Of a stretch of DNA of 64,000 nucleotides, positions 41,800 through 52,690 are shown piece by piece. The notes beneath the pieces are model-generated. The model was not told the DNA's origin and did no database searches. It was given only the letters and a program-made list of their open reading frames with translations. The stretch is from Phycisphaerae bacterium. GTDB taxonomy: Bacteria; Planctomycetota; Phycisphaerae; Phycisphaerales; UBA1924. Location: NCBI GenBank assembly GCA_014192545.1, contig BJHL01000003.1, positions 248,001 to 312,000 on the forward strand, read 5' to 3'. Position 1 is the stretch's first letter, and every line of letters starts with the position of its first letter. Position numbers and translations under genes: made by a program.

Positions 41800-44700
41800 T
41801 TACATCGGCACTTCCTTGAACAACACGATCTTGGGCTTCTCGCCCAATTGCGTGACGTTCGACCGGTCAATGACCATCAGGAACCGCCGCTGAATGCTGG
41901 GCAGAATCGGATCGGTCGTGCCCGCCGCCGGTACGTCACTTTCACGGAAGCCGAAGATGGTAAACCAAACGGCGAACACATCGCTGCGGGTCGTCGTGCT
42001 AGCAATCATCGCTCCCGGCACAATCAGCTTCTCGCTTGAAGTGTTGCGCAGATCGCGGAACTTCGAATCGTTCGGACTGCTGGGGTTATTGTTCGGGTTG
42101 GGCCTTGTATCGCCATCAAGCGTGTGCCGCTGCAATGGATCAAGCCCGAAAAACGCTGCAGATACGGCACGAGTCGGAGCGGTCGGTGGCGCACCCAGAA
42201 GTTGGTCGTAGCCGAGGAAGTCAGGATTCGTGGGCAATCCTCGCACAATTTGCTGACGGAACGACTTCGCCTCCGCCCTCACCGGCGTCACACCAATGTT
42301 CTCATTCGCCGCCGCGTCAGGCCACAGAGCTCGCGCGAAGATCAGTTCGCTCGTACTGCGGAATCCCGGCTGGCTGCGAATGCCAGGAATCGCCGTCGAA
42401 CGCTCACGCGTCTGATTCGTGCGCGTCCACAATTCATCCGGAACAAGCGGCGTCGTCCTCGTCCAAGTCCAAAGCATGGGCGCGATGCGATTCGCGAGTC
42501 CATCGGCGCCGTTGGAAGTAACCGGCCCCGCCAAATTGTAGATATCGCTGGGTTGTGTAATGAGGCTGGTACGCACCGCCGCATTCAGACCTTGCGTCTC
42601 AATTCGTTGCGCCATGAAGATTGACGCATCGGTACGAAAACGCTCAGGATACAGATCGCGGTAGGCGGCCAGGGTCGGGGCGATGTCCGCCGATTGGTCA
42701 ATGACCGGCAGCGTCTGATTGCCCGCGGCACTGACGCGGAACTGCAAGAACGGATTGTTGTCGTAGCTGTTCACTCCGGTCTCAAACACGCGGTAGTTCG
42801 CGTCCGCGACGTTGCGCGGCGCAACCAGATCAGCCTGATCGGTAGTCGTCTTGAGCGTGGGCACCGGGCTCGCCATAGGCAACGTGCGAAGCACCGCAAC
42901 CGGCGCGGTGTTGATGTTGATGAGTCCGGGGACCGACGTCGTCAATTGCTCGCGAACTCGGCGAGCAACATAATCATTCACCGCTTGCGGGTTATTTGGT
43001 GGCACCGCCGTAAAACCCGTCGGTGCCTGAACAGTTGAGAACTGCTCAAGCACACTCGCCGCGGCGGGAATGCCCAAGCCCCACGTCGGCTCTTGGTCAT
43101 TGGCAACACCATTGGCAACACCGTCGCCGTTGTAGTCCACGAAGGGCACGAACCGATCCGTCGCGAGATTGCCGTTGTCGAACATCAGCAGCTTGGACGC
43201 ATCACTCCGCAGCGCATCCTCAGGATTGGAAGGAGCGGGCAGAGTTGGCACGGGCAACCGGAAGCTGCCCGTAGCATCGCGAGGCGCAAGCCACAAGGCA
43301 GGATCATCCGCGTATGCAGTCGCGGACACCGCAGTCAGCGCAGGGCCCGAAACTTCGTACCCCATCGCAATCGCAACCGCCTCGCCCAACGTGGTGTAAC
43401 GCCGACGAGCCTCAGCGAAATTATTGGGATCAAGCGCAGCCGTCCCAGGGAACGCCGCCCCACCACCCACCGGCATCTCCATAGGCCCAAGCCCCAGCGG
43501 CAGGAGCAAGTCGGTCAGCCGGAGTGTTGAAACACTGTCCACGCTCCTGCCGTCTGCAAGCACTTGAGCTTGCTGCACGCCTGCGCTGTTGAAGACGAAC
43601 TGGCGGAACCTGTCGCTTTGAATGATGTTGCTCGTTGTCGGCGTCGCCGGCGTTTCGAACTTTGCAATGCCCGCCTGCAACAACGACGGATACATCTCGT
43701 TGTAATAGCGATACAGCGACCGATCCACAAGATTCGTAGCCTGGCGCACACCTTCGCCATGCGTCGTCGCGAAAACGCGACCCGGGTAGCCAATACCTTC
43801 GCTCCCCACCGTCGACGTATTCGCAACCATCTGCGTCGTCTTCCACTCGGGCGGCGTGAAACCCATGTCCGTCACAAGTTGTGGTGGCCGAATTCGTGGT
43901 TCAATGAGCAGGCTCACCAGGTCCCTATCAAACGCCTTGAACGCGCCGCCGAATGATGTAGCGCCACCAACAGATCCCGAGGAAGGGTCGCCTTCGTACG
44001 CAAATCTGGCGTCAATAGTGAAAGGCGCGGTGTCAAGCAAAGGAGAATTGCTCGAGCGATTCCACGCGTTCTTCGTAGCAACGCTCGACTCAACGTACTT
44101 GGGTTCGATGCAGTACGCCGGCAACATGCCAGACGGCGCACTGCGAACAGGTGTGACGCCAGGAGGCGTCGCGCCACCCTCGTAATCAAATCCTGGATCA
44201 CCAGGCCGGCGATACGAACGACCCAGAATCAGCGAAACACCTTTGTCATTGGGTTCCGCACCGCCAATCGACGTGCCGTCCATTTGAATGTCACCCGTTC
44301 CTTGCGGCACTGCGGAGTCCAAGGTATCGAGGAAGGGAATCTTGAACCGATCCAACAACACATCGTTGCCGACTTGGTTGGGTGGGAAGATCTCATTCGG
44401 AACAGCCGCTGGATCACCAATATCGGGCGGCTCCCCTAGTGCAGGAGGCGGTACCTGTGCCACGGTTGCGGTTGCATTTTGGCCAGTCCACAAGGCTTGA
44501 CTCGACAACGCAGTCGCATCGATCGGCGTCAATTCACTTGGGATGCGCCGATCCGCGCGCCACAGCGTCACCGAACGTGGCCCCGGCGTGGCTGGATCAG
44601 CCGGAATCACGTCAACGAATCGGTCCACATTCTGCAAACCGCTAGAAACGTTCACCCCCGACGAACCGGGGTCCACGGTATTGATCGGTGCGTACAAAGG

Positions 44701-47700
44701 AATCCAGTAACGCGGCACTTCACTGGTCGGGTCGGTTGGGTCTTTGATGTCCGCCGCGAAATGCCGAGTCAAAATTGCATCCACAGCGGTTGAAAGATCC
44801 TTGGCATCAACACCATCTGTCTGGCCCAAGCCACCCCGGCTATCCAAGCGTTCCGCAATTCGTGCCGGTGGCTCCGACACGGCATACAAGATCGCCGATT
44901 GACCCGGTTGAAGCGTGATCGGGTTCAGTGTAATCGGTGGCGCGTTGCGTTCAGGTGACGTGGCGGGGGAATCTCGATACACAAACGCAGCGTCGGTTTT
45001 CTGCTCCAACGACATCAGGAGGTAGTACCGCGCTTCTGGACCTTCGCCCACGCGAATGTACTGATGGTCCCGAAGACCGTCGACGCGAATGCGCGTCTCG
45101 TCGGTTGAGCCAGCCGCCAGAGTGTCGAAAGCCTTGATCTCGATTTCATCGCCATTCGCCCAGCGATCGCTGTTGCTGATCGGCTGCTTCGAATCACTCG
45201 TCACCGCCGTCCTTGGCAACCGACCGTCGCTGAAGGGGGATCCGCTCAGCGTCACGGGAACCTCAAACGGATTGACAACTTTGAACGCGATAAGGCGTGC
45301 CAGAACTTCACTGTCGTCGGCATCGTTGGTGGGACCCGTCGCGGAGGCCGAGCGGATCTTGTTATCCGGCGTCGACTTCGATGCGGCGTTACCACCCGGG
45401 AAAGTTGGGTCAATTTCAACAGGGTCGTTCTCGCTCGGGTCGCCCGGGGGAGGAACAGTTTCTGCGATATCGACATACATCGTCAGCGTCGAAACCTGCG
45501 TGACGAAAATCTGCGGTTCCACGCCGTACACGTTCACTGCCGGCGCAACCACCTGCGTGTTCGCCGGAGCGAGCTTTGCTTCGTCCAGTGCCAGTCGCCG
45601 GTTCGCTTGCTCGTCATTTGTCTCAAGATAGTTGAATCGATCACGCGTCGCGAACCATGGCAGGAAGTTGTTCAGCGGATCAAGAACGTTGGTCGACGCT
45701 GGCAACGCTGGGGGAGCGAGCGGATTCAACGCCGCAAGTACCGGGGCCGACAACACCACCGTCGCGCTGCTCGGACGTGAATCGGCGTCCGCATAGTCCT
45801 TCAAGTTCACCGCCATGTGCGCCGCCGTGATCAAAGCTGCTTCAGGCCCGCGATATCCGTACGACAGCGTGCGTGTCGGCCGCTTCGGACTCACACTACC
45901 CGCGCCACCGGTGCTTTGATCAATTGCCCATGCACCGTCCAGGTACGAAAACGGAGCCAGACCCTCGGCATAGCCCTTGTACAACTCTGCTAGATCACCA
46001 CGAGCACTTACATCGCCAGTATCAAGAATGCTGCGCAGATTCAGTTTCAGCTCGTTGCCCTGCAGTCGGTCAGCGTCAACACTCACCACGCCGTTCGCCG
46101 CGGTGATGAACGACGACTGACTGCGAAGCTGGCGCGAACCATTCAGCGGCGTGATGTATCGGCGGATATCGCTCGCGAAGTGTCGCATTGTGCGATCTTG
46201 CGCTTCATCCTGCACGGGGTTCATGTCAATGCCGCCATTCGCAAGCAAATCGAACCGGATCATCTCAAGGGACTCGGGCCGATTCGATCGCAGCGGATCA
46301 AAGCGTTGCGAGAGCGGGCCATTCGTGTCGTCACGTCCGCCCAGCACCACTTCAATCGCCGACCGCTCATCGCTATTGACGCCATGGCGGTTCAGCAACT
46401 CGCCAAGGTCGGCTGTGCTAAACAAGCCGCCAGGCAGCATGCCGTCGGCAGCCGTTGACGTGCTGTACGCACCCCCAGCAAACCGCTCCTGAGCGCGGTC
46501 CCATGCAAGCGTCCGCTGCGAAGCCCAGTCGGAGAGACTCAAGACGTTCGTGGGCAAGTTGCCGGTCGCCGGATAGGGCGCTGAAAAGATCGATTGGAGC
46601 TGCTTGAACTGATCAGCGTTCGAGAGGTTCGGCAGATTCTTCAATTGCGCGGCATACTGACCCAGCGCAGAATTATCCAGCGTCACTGTGTAGCTTTGCT
46701 CACCGAGAATCAAGCGGGCGTTGTTTCCATCAATCACGTCTCGCGACACAATCGTGTTGGTTGCAAGGCTCAACTTCAATGCTGCATACGCCGACGAGCC
46801 AGCACGGAACGCTGCCTGCTCGGTGTACTGCGCATAATTCTGCGGCAAATCCGCATTAAAGCCTTGGGTGCCCCCAAGATCCGTTGGATCCTGAATGAGA
46901 CCTTGGTACCCGGCAATTGCACCATTCGCGCCCGTGGGATTCTGATCCGCATATGTATCCGCCTGCGTGAGCAATCGACGCAGGTCCACATCACCAGGCG
47001 TTGCCCCAAACACAAACGTGTTGTTCGCACCAGTCGTGAACTCCGTCGCCGTCGTCAGGTTCACCATGCCTGAAAGGTCGATCGCGCGAGCAGCGACAAA
47101 GTACCGCACGGTCGGCGAATTGAGCGAAGGCGCAACACGCCGGCCCACGCCTGCAAATCCGTCAACCATCTCAAACAGCCGCGAATCAAGCATGCCGTCG
47201 CCGTCTGCGTCGGCCCATTGCGATGTCAAAGTGCCCGGACGGAACGCGCGCTGCTGGTACATCGTCCAGTGTGCCGGGTTGTCTTGTTCAGCGTCGTTAC
47301 CGAAAACCAAAACCGGCGGTTGAACCGTTTGTTCCACACCGTTCACATCCCACAGCGTCTTGTTCGCTCGCAATTGCAGCGAAGTTGCCCGGAAATTCCC
47401 ACGCAAGTTTTCGGTATTGACAAATGCACCGTCGGGCGCGAAATTGGAAATTGAAAGCCAGTCCAAGTCATACAAGTAAGGACGCGTGGGGTCTTGCGCT
47501 GAGCTGATGCCAGATCCATCCGCCAAGGTGTAGTTGAAGTTGACCGGCACCATGCTCGCAAGAAATGGATCACTGGCGGGAATGCGATTGAGCGGATCAT
47601 CAGCGTTCGCCGCCGTGTTGATTGCTTGCCGAACTTGTGGATTCACGGATCCCACCGGATCGAAAACACGATTGTCTGGCGTGCCCACCGCCGTTGACAA

Positions 47701-48147
47701 ATTGGGCCGCACCCCCGGCGCATCCGACGTTTCGCGACGTTCCAGAGCGCGGAACCCAGCACCGCCCGGCAAACCGCTGGTCGCAGTCACCGAAGAAACT
47801 TCGCCCGTAAATTCCGTCGCCAGGGCATCGTCAGCAACGACCGTAGAAATCCACTCGCCAACCTTGGGCGCAATCTCGTCCTGCTGCACCCGGCTTTGCG
47901 ACGCCGACCGCGTGCGCGAGTCAGCATTTCCCAACGCGACGTACACGATGGTGATGACCGCTAGCAGCGCGAGCGTCCCCACCACCAGTACGAGGAACGA
48001 TCCCTCGCGCCCGCGACGCGGCTGCATCGCACAAGGCTTGCCCGCAACAGCACTCAGCACGCCCGTCATGGACGCGCGAACAGCAGGCTGGGAAACCATC
48101 AGGCTCTTGGCGTTCGGGCTCTTGGCATTGGAAAAGTTGTTAGTCAT
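41800..48147 (-). CDS. Giant GspK-like minor pseudopilin (~2115 residues)
   Basis: About 2115 residues from ATG 48147; a GTG three codons upstream is an alternative. A cytoplasmic leader of ~48 residues (CAMQPRRGREG) precedes one hydrophobic helix (SFLVLVVGTLALLAVITIVY). It has no Glu at position +5, which is typical of GspK. Near residue 1745 VPGLININTAPVAVLRTLP matches the SAM/HhH-like segment of GspK. Most of the rest is soluble, Asn/Asp/Thr-rich and of unknown fold. GspK (about 330 residues in Proteobacteria) caps the pseudopilus tip, so this version is over six times larger. It is the last gene of the nine-gene pilus/secretion operon. Orthology rests on N-terminus, motif and gene order. 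Confidence 0.75.
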   Translation of the reverse strand: MTNNFSNAKSPNAKSLMVSQPAVRASMTGVLSAVAGKPCAMQPRRGREGSFLVLVVGTLALLAVITIVYVALGNADSRTRSASQSRVQQDEIAPKVGEWISTVVADDALATEFTGEVSSVTATSGLPGGAGFRALERRETSDAPGVRPNLSTAVGTPDNRVFDPVGSVNPQVRQAINTAANADDPLNRIPASDPFLASMVPVNFNYTLADGSGISSAQDPTRPYLYDLDWLSISNFAPDGAFVNTENLRGNFRATSLQLRANKTLWDVNGVEQTVQPPVLVFGNDAEQDNPAHWTMYQQRAFRPGTLTSQWADADGDGMLDSRLFEMVDGFAGVGRRVAPSLNSPTVRYFVAARAIDLSGMVNLTTATEFTTGANNTFVFGATPGDVDLRRLLTQADTYADQNPTGANGAIAGYQGLIQDPTDLGGTQGFNADLPQNYAQYTEQAAFRAGSSAYAALKLSLATNTIVSRDVIDGNNARLILGEQSYTVTLDNSALGQYAAQLKNLPNLSNADQFKQLQSIFSAPYPATGNLPTNVLSLSDWASQRTLAWDRAQERFAGGAYSTSTAADGMLPGGLFSTADLGELLNRHGVNSDERSAIEVVLGGRDDTNGPLSQRFDPLRSNRPESLEMIRFDLLANGGIDMNPVQDEAQDRTMRHFASDIRRYITPLNGSRQLRSQSSFITAANGVVSVDADRLQGNELKLNLRSILDTGDVSARGDLAELYKGYAEGLAPFSYLDGAWAIDQSTGGAGSVSPKRPTRTLSYGYRGPEAALITAAHMAVNLKDYADADSRPSSATVVLSAPVLAALNPLAPPALPASTNVLDPLNNFLPWFATRDRFNYLETNDEQANRRLALDEAKLAPANTQVVAPAVNVYGVEPQIFVTQVSTLTMYVDIAETVPPPGDPSENDPVEIDPTFPGGNAASKSTPDNKIRSASATGPTNDADDSEVLARLIAFKVVNPFEVPVTLSGSPFSDGRLPRTAVTSDSKQPISNSDRWANGDEIEIKAFDTLAAGSTDETRIRVDGLRDHQYIRVGEGPEARYYLLMSLEQKTDAAFVYRDSPATSPERNAPPITLNPITLQPGQSAILYAVSEPPARIAERLDSRGGLGQTDGVDAKDLSTAVDAILTRHFAADIKDPTDPTSEVPRYWIPLYAPINTVDPGSSGVNVSSGLQNVDRFVDVIPADPATPGPRSVTLWRADRRIPSELTPIDATALSSQALWTGQNATATVAQVPPPALGEPPDIGDPAAVPNEIFPPNQVGNDVLLDRFKIPFLDTLDSAVPQGTGDIQMDGTSIGGAEPNDKGVSLILGRSYRRPGDPGFDYEGGATPPGVTPVRSAPSGMLPAYCIEPKYVESSVATKNAWNRSSNSPLLDTAPFTIDARFAYEGDPSSGSVGGATSFGGAFKAFDRDLVSLLIEPRIRPPQLVTDMGFTPPEWKTTQMVANTSTVGSEGIGYPGRVFATTHGEGVRQATNLVDRSLYRYYNEMYPSLLQAGIAKFETPATPTTSNIIQSDRFRQFVFNSAGVQQAQVLADGRSVDSVSTLRLTDLLLPLGLGPMEMPVGGGAAFPGTAALDPNNFAEARRRYTTLGEAVAIAMGYEVSGPALTAVSATAYADDPALWLAPRDATGSFRLPVPTLPAPSNPEDALRSDASKLLMFDNGNLATDRFVPFVDYNGDGVANGVANDQEPTWGLGIPAAASVLEQFSTVQAPTGFTAVPPNNPQAVNDYVARRVREQLTTSVPGLININTAPVAVLRTLPMASPVPTLKTTTDQADLVAPRNVADANYRVFETGVNSYDNNPFLQFRVSAAGNQTLPVIDQSADIAPTLAAYRDLYPERFRTDASIFMAQRIETQGLNAAVRTSLITQPSDIYNLAGPVTSNGADGLANRIAPMLWTWTRTTPLVPDELWTRTNQTRERSTAIPGIRSQPGFRSTSELIFARALWPDAAANENIGVTPVRAEAKSFRQQIVRGLPTNPDFLGYDQLLGAPPTAPTRAVSAAFFGLDPLQRHTLDGDTRPNPNNNPSSPNDSKFRDLRNTSSEKLIVPGAMIASTTTRSDVFAVWFTIFGFRESDVPAAGTTDPILPSIQRRFLMVIDRSNVTQLGEKPKIVLFKEVPM

Positions 48148-48239
48148 AGTGCACACTCACCGCCGTGATCGCGAAATCTTCGCGAAGAAAACACTGCTTC
48201 AGACCGCAAACTCGCCGCGCGAATCAACATCGCACGCGA

Positions 48240-50240
48240 TCAGTTACTCGGCACAGAGAAGACATACTCAAACGTTGTCTCGATACTCGGATCAATCGGA
48301 TCAGCAATCGTTGCCCGCACGCGAATCATGCTGGGCCAGCGCCAAGGCATGGTGGTCTGCGCGGCGTCCTCGGGCTCGGTGTTGACTGCATCAAGATCAA
48401 GCGAAGGATTGAACGTCGGATCAAGATACCCGAAGTAACTGGTAATGCTGATCGGCGAGCCGTCCTCATCGCCGCGGTCGTTCGCGCCTGGTGCGAGGTC
48501 ATATCCGTAAATCAGTCGATTGGAAACCGGATGATGATCCGGCGCAATCGTGCCGTCGCGACGCTGCACAGCCGTGCCAATATGTCCCACCTCGTCAACT
48601 TGAGGGTTGTACTTGTAATAGCCAAACACCCCATCACGATTGGGAGCAGGCGGCGGCAGCGGATTCTCTCGCGGACCATACCAAATCGTCGTGCCAGGCG
48701 TGCCCGTCACGCTGCCATCAAGATCAGTCTCACCAAAGCTCCACTCGACAATGAACTCGGTGCAGCTTGCAAGCAACACTGAACTCTGCAGCATCCGCCG
48801 ATCCGCAAGAATGCTCGCGACATTCCGTGATTGGACTGCACTGAGCGAGTTCGTGGTGTCAGACGCACGTGCAAGCAAGTCATACAACCGCTCGGCACTT
48901 GCCGAGTAGCGTGGACGAATACCCGCCGCATCCTCGGAACCAAACCCCACACCATCAAGCTCAAACTGGTCGCTGTTGTTAGCCGCTGCAGCACGCCCTG
49001 GGAACGCGTTGCTCATCCACGCATGCATGTAATCAACCGATTCGTACGGACTCGGGCGCTGTGTAATTGAATTGGGCGGACTCCCGACAGGCGAGAACGA
49101 AAACGTCGAGCCCGGTGCCGGAAATGCAGGCGAGATCAAACCCAATTCGCCAGGAAATGCGATGATGGGAGAGAAACCCACGTCGTCTGGTGGCGCTGCT
49201 GGTATTCGCGTATCTGCATATCCCAAAACCTGCGAACGAATCTCGGCGAGCGATGTCGTCGCGATGTCCACCAAGCCGCTCGCAAGATTCGGGCTGGGCG
49301 TGAAGTTGGCACCAATTGCCCGATTGTAATTGTCGGCGATGCCGTCGGCTTGATCGCTGTACCAAGCGTAGTTACCAATCTCGCCAAATGGCAGATCGCG
49401 ATTGGGCGTCTCCGGCCCCGAACCACGATTGATGCCACGAAAAATACTCGCCGCTGCTGGTTGTCCTGCGATCTGACATTCCTTGTCGCGCTTGCGCAGA
49501 TTGTCATTCGCCGGGATGTCATAAATCGCAACCGTCGGCAATACACCTTCGCTTGTGTTCAGCGGCACCAACAGCGTGACGTTGCGCAGAAGCGACCATG
49601 AGTTCGCCGCAAGATTGGGATTGGGCAGATTACCCGGATCAGGTCGCCGACCTAGTCGCAGATCCTCGTTATTGGGTTGTTCTGCCTGATTGGTGTCATT
49701 GACCTTGGGCTGCTCAACGTTGTCTGTGTCGTCAGTTCGGCGCTGCTGTCCATGCCCGTAATAGAGCATCGCCTCGTCGGACTTCGCCCGCCATGTTTCG
49801 TCGCTGAGCGAAGGCCGCTGCGTCTCAAAGCTGCCCTTGCGGAAAAAGATCACTTCATCAATGCGCCGCAGCCGCTGGCGATCCGCTTCCTGCCCCACAA
49901 AAAGCGGAATCACATCCGCGTTGTTTCCGGTGCGCTGCAAGACACCATCGCCGTTGCGATCAGCATACTGCTGACGAATCGTCAGAAAACCGTCACGAGA
50001 AATGTTGCCAAAGTCGGTGCGAAGTTGCTGCTCGAGCAGTTTCGACACTTGATTCACGCGGCTCAGCCGGCGACCAGCCGAGACTGTGTCACCCACTGAT
50101 CGGAAAATCGTGGCAAGACCCACCGCAACAACAATGACCGCACCCAACGCGACCAGAATTTCCAGCAGCGTAAAGCCGCGCCGACCGTGCACTGGCTGGA
50201 ATGAGGAAGCGAGCGTGTCTGGAGTAATGCGAGCGTTCAA
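48240..50240 (-). CDS. Enlarged GspJ-like pseudopilin
   Basis: 666 residues from TTG 50240, with AAGGA about eight bases upstream. The prepilin site is RRGFTLLEILVALGAVIVVA (cleavage after Gly, Glu at +5). The exported domain (~640 residues) has stretches such as QLRTDFGNISRDGFLTIRQQ and YFGYLDPTFNPSLDLDAV. GspJ normally has about 200 residues and sits at the pseudopilus tip with GspI and GspK. The gene is fourth of the five pseudopilin genes and lies 92 bases upstream of the GspK-like gene. Confidence 0.75.
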   Translation of the reverse strand: MNARITPDTLASSFQPVHGRRGFTLLEILVALGAVIVVAVGLATIFRSVGDTVSAGRRLSRVNQVSKLLEQQLRTDFGNISRDGFLTIRQQYADRNGDGVLQRTGNNADVIPLFVGQEADRQRLRRIDEVIFFRKGSFETQRPSLSDETWRAKSDEAMLYYGHGQQRRTDDTDNVEQPKVNDTNQAEQPNNEDLRLGRRPDPGNLPNPNLAANSWSLLRNVTLLVPLNTSEGVLPTVAIYDIPANDNLRKRDKECQIAGQPAAASIFRGINRGSGPETPNRDLPFGEIGNYAWYSDQADGIADNYNRAIGANFTPSPNLASGLVDIATTSLAEIRSQVLGYADTRIPAAPPDDVGFSPIIAFPGELGLISPAFPAPGSTFSFSPVGSPPNSITQRPSPYESVDYMHAWMSNAFPGRAAAANNSDQFELDGVGFGSEDAAGIRPRYSASAERLYDLLARASDTTNSLSAVQSRNVASILADRRMLQSSVLLASCTEFIVEWSFGETDLDGSVTGTPGTTIWYGPRENPLPPPAPNRDGVFGYYKYNPQVDEVGHIGTAVQRRDGTIAPDHHPVSNRLIYGYDLAPGANDRGDEDGSPISITSYFGYLDPTFNPSLDLDAVNTEPEDAAQTTMPWRWPSMIRVRATIADPIDPSIETTFEYVFSVPSN

Positions 50241-50303
50241 AGCGAGATTCCTTCTGCCCAGGCAACTAATCGTGCGGGCGAGCGATAAGGCGGCTTATTC
50301 CGC

Positions 50304-51506
50304 TTAGTTGGCGCCATACGCAGCACGCTGCGGAGCAGAGATCGAAAAGACACGGACATTCGCGGGCGTCTGCATCGTGAAGAGAATGTCCACCGTCGTG
50401 CCGCCTTCATCTTGTGTGCGATCTTCAATGCCGTCGTCGAGCGTCATGATCACAACTTGATTTGCGCCGGTTCCTTCCGTCGTCACACCAAGTACCGTCC
50501 ACACTTGACCCTGCGGCCCCACAAACTTCTGTCCCGCGCGAGGCAGCCACGCCAGCACCGCTTCGTCACTCACTCTGTCAACTGAACCAGCTGCGTAGAC
50601 CACACGATTGCGAGCGACCGGCGTCGCATTGCCCGCTGGCCGGTACACCGACAGCTGCGCCCGACGAATCGGCGAATACACACTGCCTTGCGTGCGTCCG
50701 CCATCAAGCGTCGGCACGCCGACGACCTCCGGTCGACTTGCCGGCCCGTTCTCAGCCACAGCCAACACCCGCGTCGCACTGGCCGGATCAAACACCGTGT
50801 TCAGATCACCGCGAATGCCCGGGTCAAGCCGGCGCACAAACAGCGCGACCTGAAGTGCGTCACTCCCCCGCGGCGGAAGCGTTCCCGACGTTCCTTTGTC
50901 CCGTCGAATCGCCACATCCCACACAAACTGCGGGCCATCGTTCTTGGCACGCAGCGACTGCTGCGCCGGTGTTGGATTCGGAGTGTCGCGGAACTTTGGA
51001 TTGGGGTACAGCCGCATGAACTGCGAAATCTCAATTTCACCCACATCGTCAATTCGCGTGCGAACTGAATTGAAGTAGCCCGCAACGTCCGCAACGATGT
51101 TGCCGGCCTCCGGCACGCCGAAGATCAATGCGCCATCGTTGTTTGTGTCGAACGCCATAGGCGCATTTGCACCCGAGCTATCCGTACCCATGTCCCACTG
51201 TGTGCGGCCTCGTTCGATTTGTCTCGCGGCCGGCGGACTGAACGTGCGGTCAATCCGCACACGGTCAAACGCCCCGGCGAACGGCTCGTTCAACTGCGGG
51301 CTCGCCCTTATGAACGACTCAACGCTCTTGGAAGTCGAATCACCCTGCACCGCGTCTGCTGCTTGACGCTGCTGCACCACAACCGCTGGGAAGATCGAAG
51401 CCAGCCCGAGAAGGCCCAAACCCAGCACGATCACACCGATCAGAACTTCAATCAGCGTAAAACCGCTGCGATCACGACCAGCACACTGCGAAAGGAACTG
51501 ATTCAT
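50304..51506 (-). CDS. Enlarged GspI-like pseudopilin
   Basis: 400 residues from ATG 51506, which overlaps the stop of the preceding gene by four bases. The prepilin site is RSGFTLIEVLIGVIVLGLGL. The segment LGLASIFPAVVVQQRQAADA after the helix is typical of GspI/PulI-like N-termini. The soluble domain of ~360 residues is about three times the usual size. Confidence 0.75.
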   Translation of the reverse strand: MNQFLSQCAGRDRSGFTLIEVLIGVIVLGLGLLGLASIFPAVVVQQRQAADAVQGDSTSKSVESFIRASPQLNEPFAGAFDRVRIDRTFSPPAARQIERGRTQWDMGTDSSGANAPMAFDTNNDGALIFGVPEAGNIVADVAGYFNSVRTRIDDVGEIEISQFMRLYPNPKFRDTPNPTPAQQSLRAKNDGPQFVWDVAIRRDKGTSGTLPPRGSDALQVALFVRRLDPGIRGDLNTVFDPASATRVLAVAENGPASRPEVVGVPTLDGGRTQGSVYSPIRRAQLSVYRPAGNATPVARNRVVYAAGSVDRVSDEAVLAWLPRAGQKFVGPQGQVWTVLGVTTEGTGANQVVIMTLDDGIEDRTQDEGGTTVDILFTMQTPANVRVFSISAPQRAAYGAN

Positions 51507-52690
51507 GGCTTGACCTCCTGAATAGCCCCGAGATATCGTGAAAACGTGAAAATGCGTGCGTCAAACGGTTCTTTGACGTTGACATCGGTAGGCGTAGCGG
51601 CATCAAGCTTCGGTGCAATCCACGCGTTGATGCGTTCTTGCACTTGCACTGCATCCGCACCAGGCACCAGTGCAAGATCAAGGGGCGACAGCGTCGTTAT
51701 ATCTCGCGGAGCAACCAGCAACGTGTTCGATGTACGATTCACGCTGCGAGCACTGATACCAGTTGCAACGCTGCTCTCAAGCGCGAGCGCGATAGTCTGC
51801 ACAGGCTTGCAAAGAATCGTGTCGTTGCTGCGATCGCCAAGCAAGCGATGCAACGCCGTCGTCTGATTTGCCTGTGTGTTCAGCGGATGCAGTCTGCTAC
51901 TAGCCAGCAGCCGACGAACCACCGGAACCAGGTCGCCATCCAACTCATCCAAGCGATTGTCCTGATACGGAGCCGCACCGCGGAATTCATCGCTGGCAAC
52001 AACATCCACAACCAGAATCGTCGCGTTGTTGTTCGTCACCAGATTGCCGGTCTGCGCTTCGTAACGCACCACAAACGTTTGCCGACGCCAGCCTTCTTCG
52101 GCGAGGTCAACATCCAGCACGTTGGTCTCCGGAAAGACCCAATTGCCACCTTCAGTTAGAGTGCTGGACGCATCATCAATCCATTCATACCAGCCCGACG
52201 GTGCCGCCGCACGATGCAGTGCACCCGGATCAGCAAAGCCGCGAACCGTCCACCGCAATGGCAACGTCACCGGCTCAGCCAGAGGCACCTGCACGAACAC
52301 TTCGCGATTCGCGCGAGCAGGGGCATTGGTCACCGGGTCTCGCAGCACTTCGCTGTCTTTGCCCAACACTTCATCGTTCTTCAAGACACCAACTGACACA
52401 GCCGGCACAATCTTGCAGCGACCGTTCTCAACAATAAACAGCGCAACAGCATCACCCGATTCGCTGCGCAACGCCAAGTCGCGAGCTGCCGAAAGTCCAA
52501 CGCGAAGCTGGTTTTCTGCAAGCGAACGCTCACTCGAACGCAACAAGCTGCCCAAAGCACCCGCCGCGAACGCGAGCAAGATGATCAGAATGCCCGCCAC
52601 CGCCAGCAGTTCAACGATCGTGTAACCACCGCGCCGCTTCAATCCGCCAGCATTCGCAGTCCACTCAGTTTGTGAAGTCACGTGACGCAT
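51503..52690 (-). CDS. Enlarged GspH-like pseudopilin
   Basis: 395 residues from ATG 52690; the start codon shares its first base with the preceding gene's stop. The prepilin site is RGGYTIVELLAVAGILIILL, with Tyr at +1. The segment NQLRVGLSAARDLALRSESG after the helix resembles GspH/FimT. The soluble domain is about twice the normal size. Confidence 0.75.
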   Translation of the reverse strand: MRHVTSQTEWTANAGGLKRRGGYTIVELLAVAGILIILLAFAAGALGSLLRSSERSLAENQLRVGLSAARDLALRSESGDAVALFIVENGRCKIVPAVSVGVLKNDEVLGKDSEVLRDPVTNAPARANREVFVQVPLAEPVTLPLRWTVRGFADPGALHRAAAPSGWYEWIDDASSTLTEGGNWVFPETNVLDVDLAEEGWRRQTFVVRYEAQTGNLVTNNNATILVVDVVASDEFRGAAPYQDNRLDELDGDLVPVVRRLLASSRLHPLNTQANQTTALHRLLGDRSNDTILCKPVQTIALALESSVATGISARSVNRTSNTLLVAPRDITTLSPLDLALVPGADAVQVQERINAWIAPKLDAATPTDVNVKEPFDARIFTFSRYLGAIQEVKP

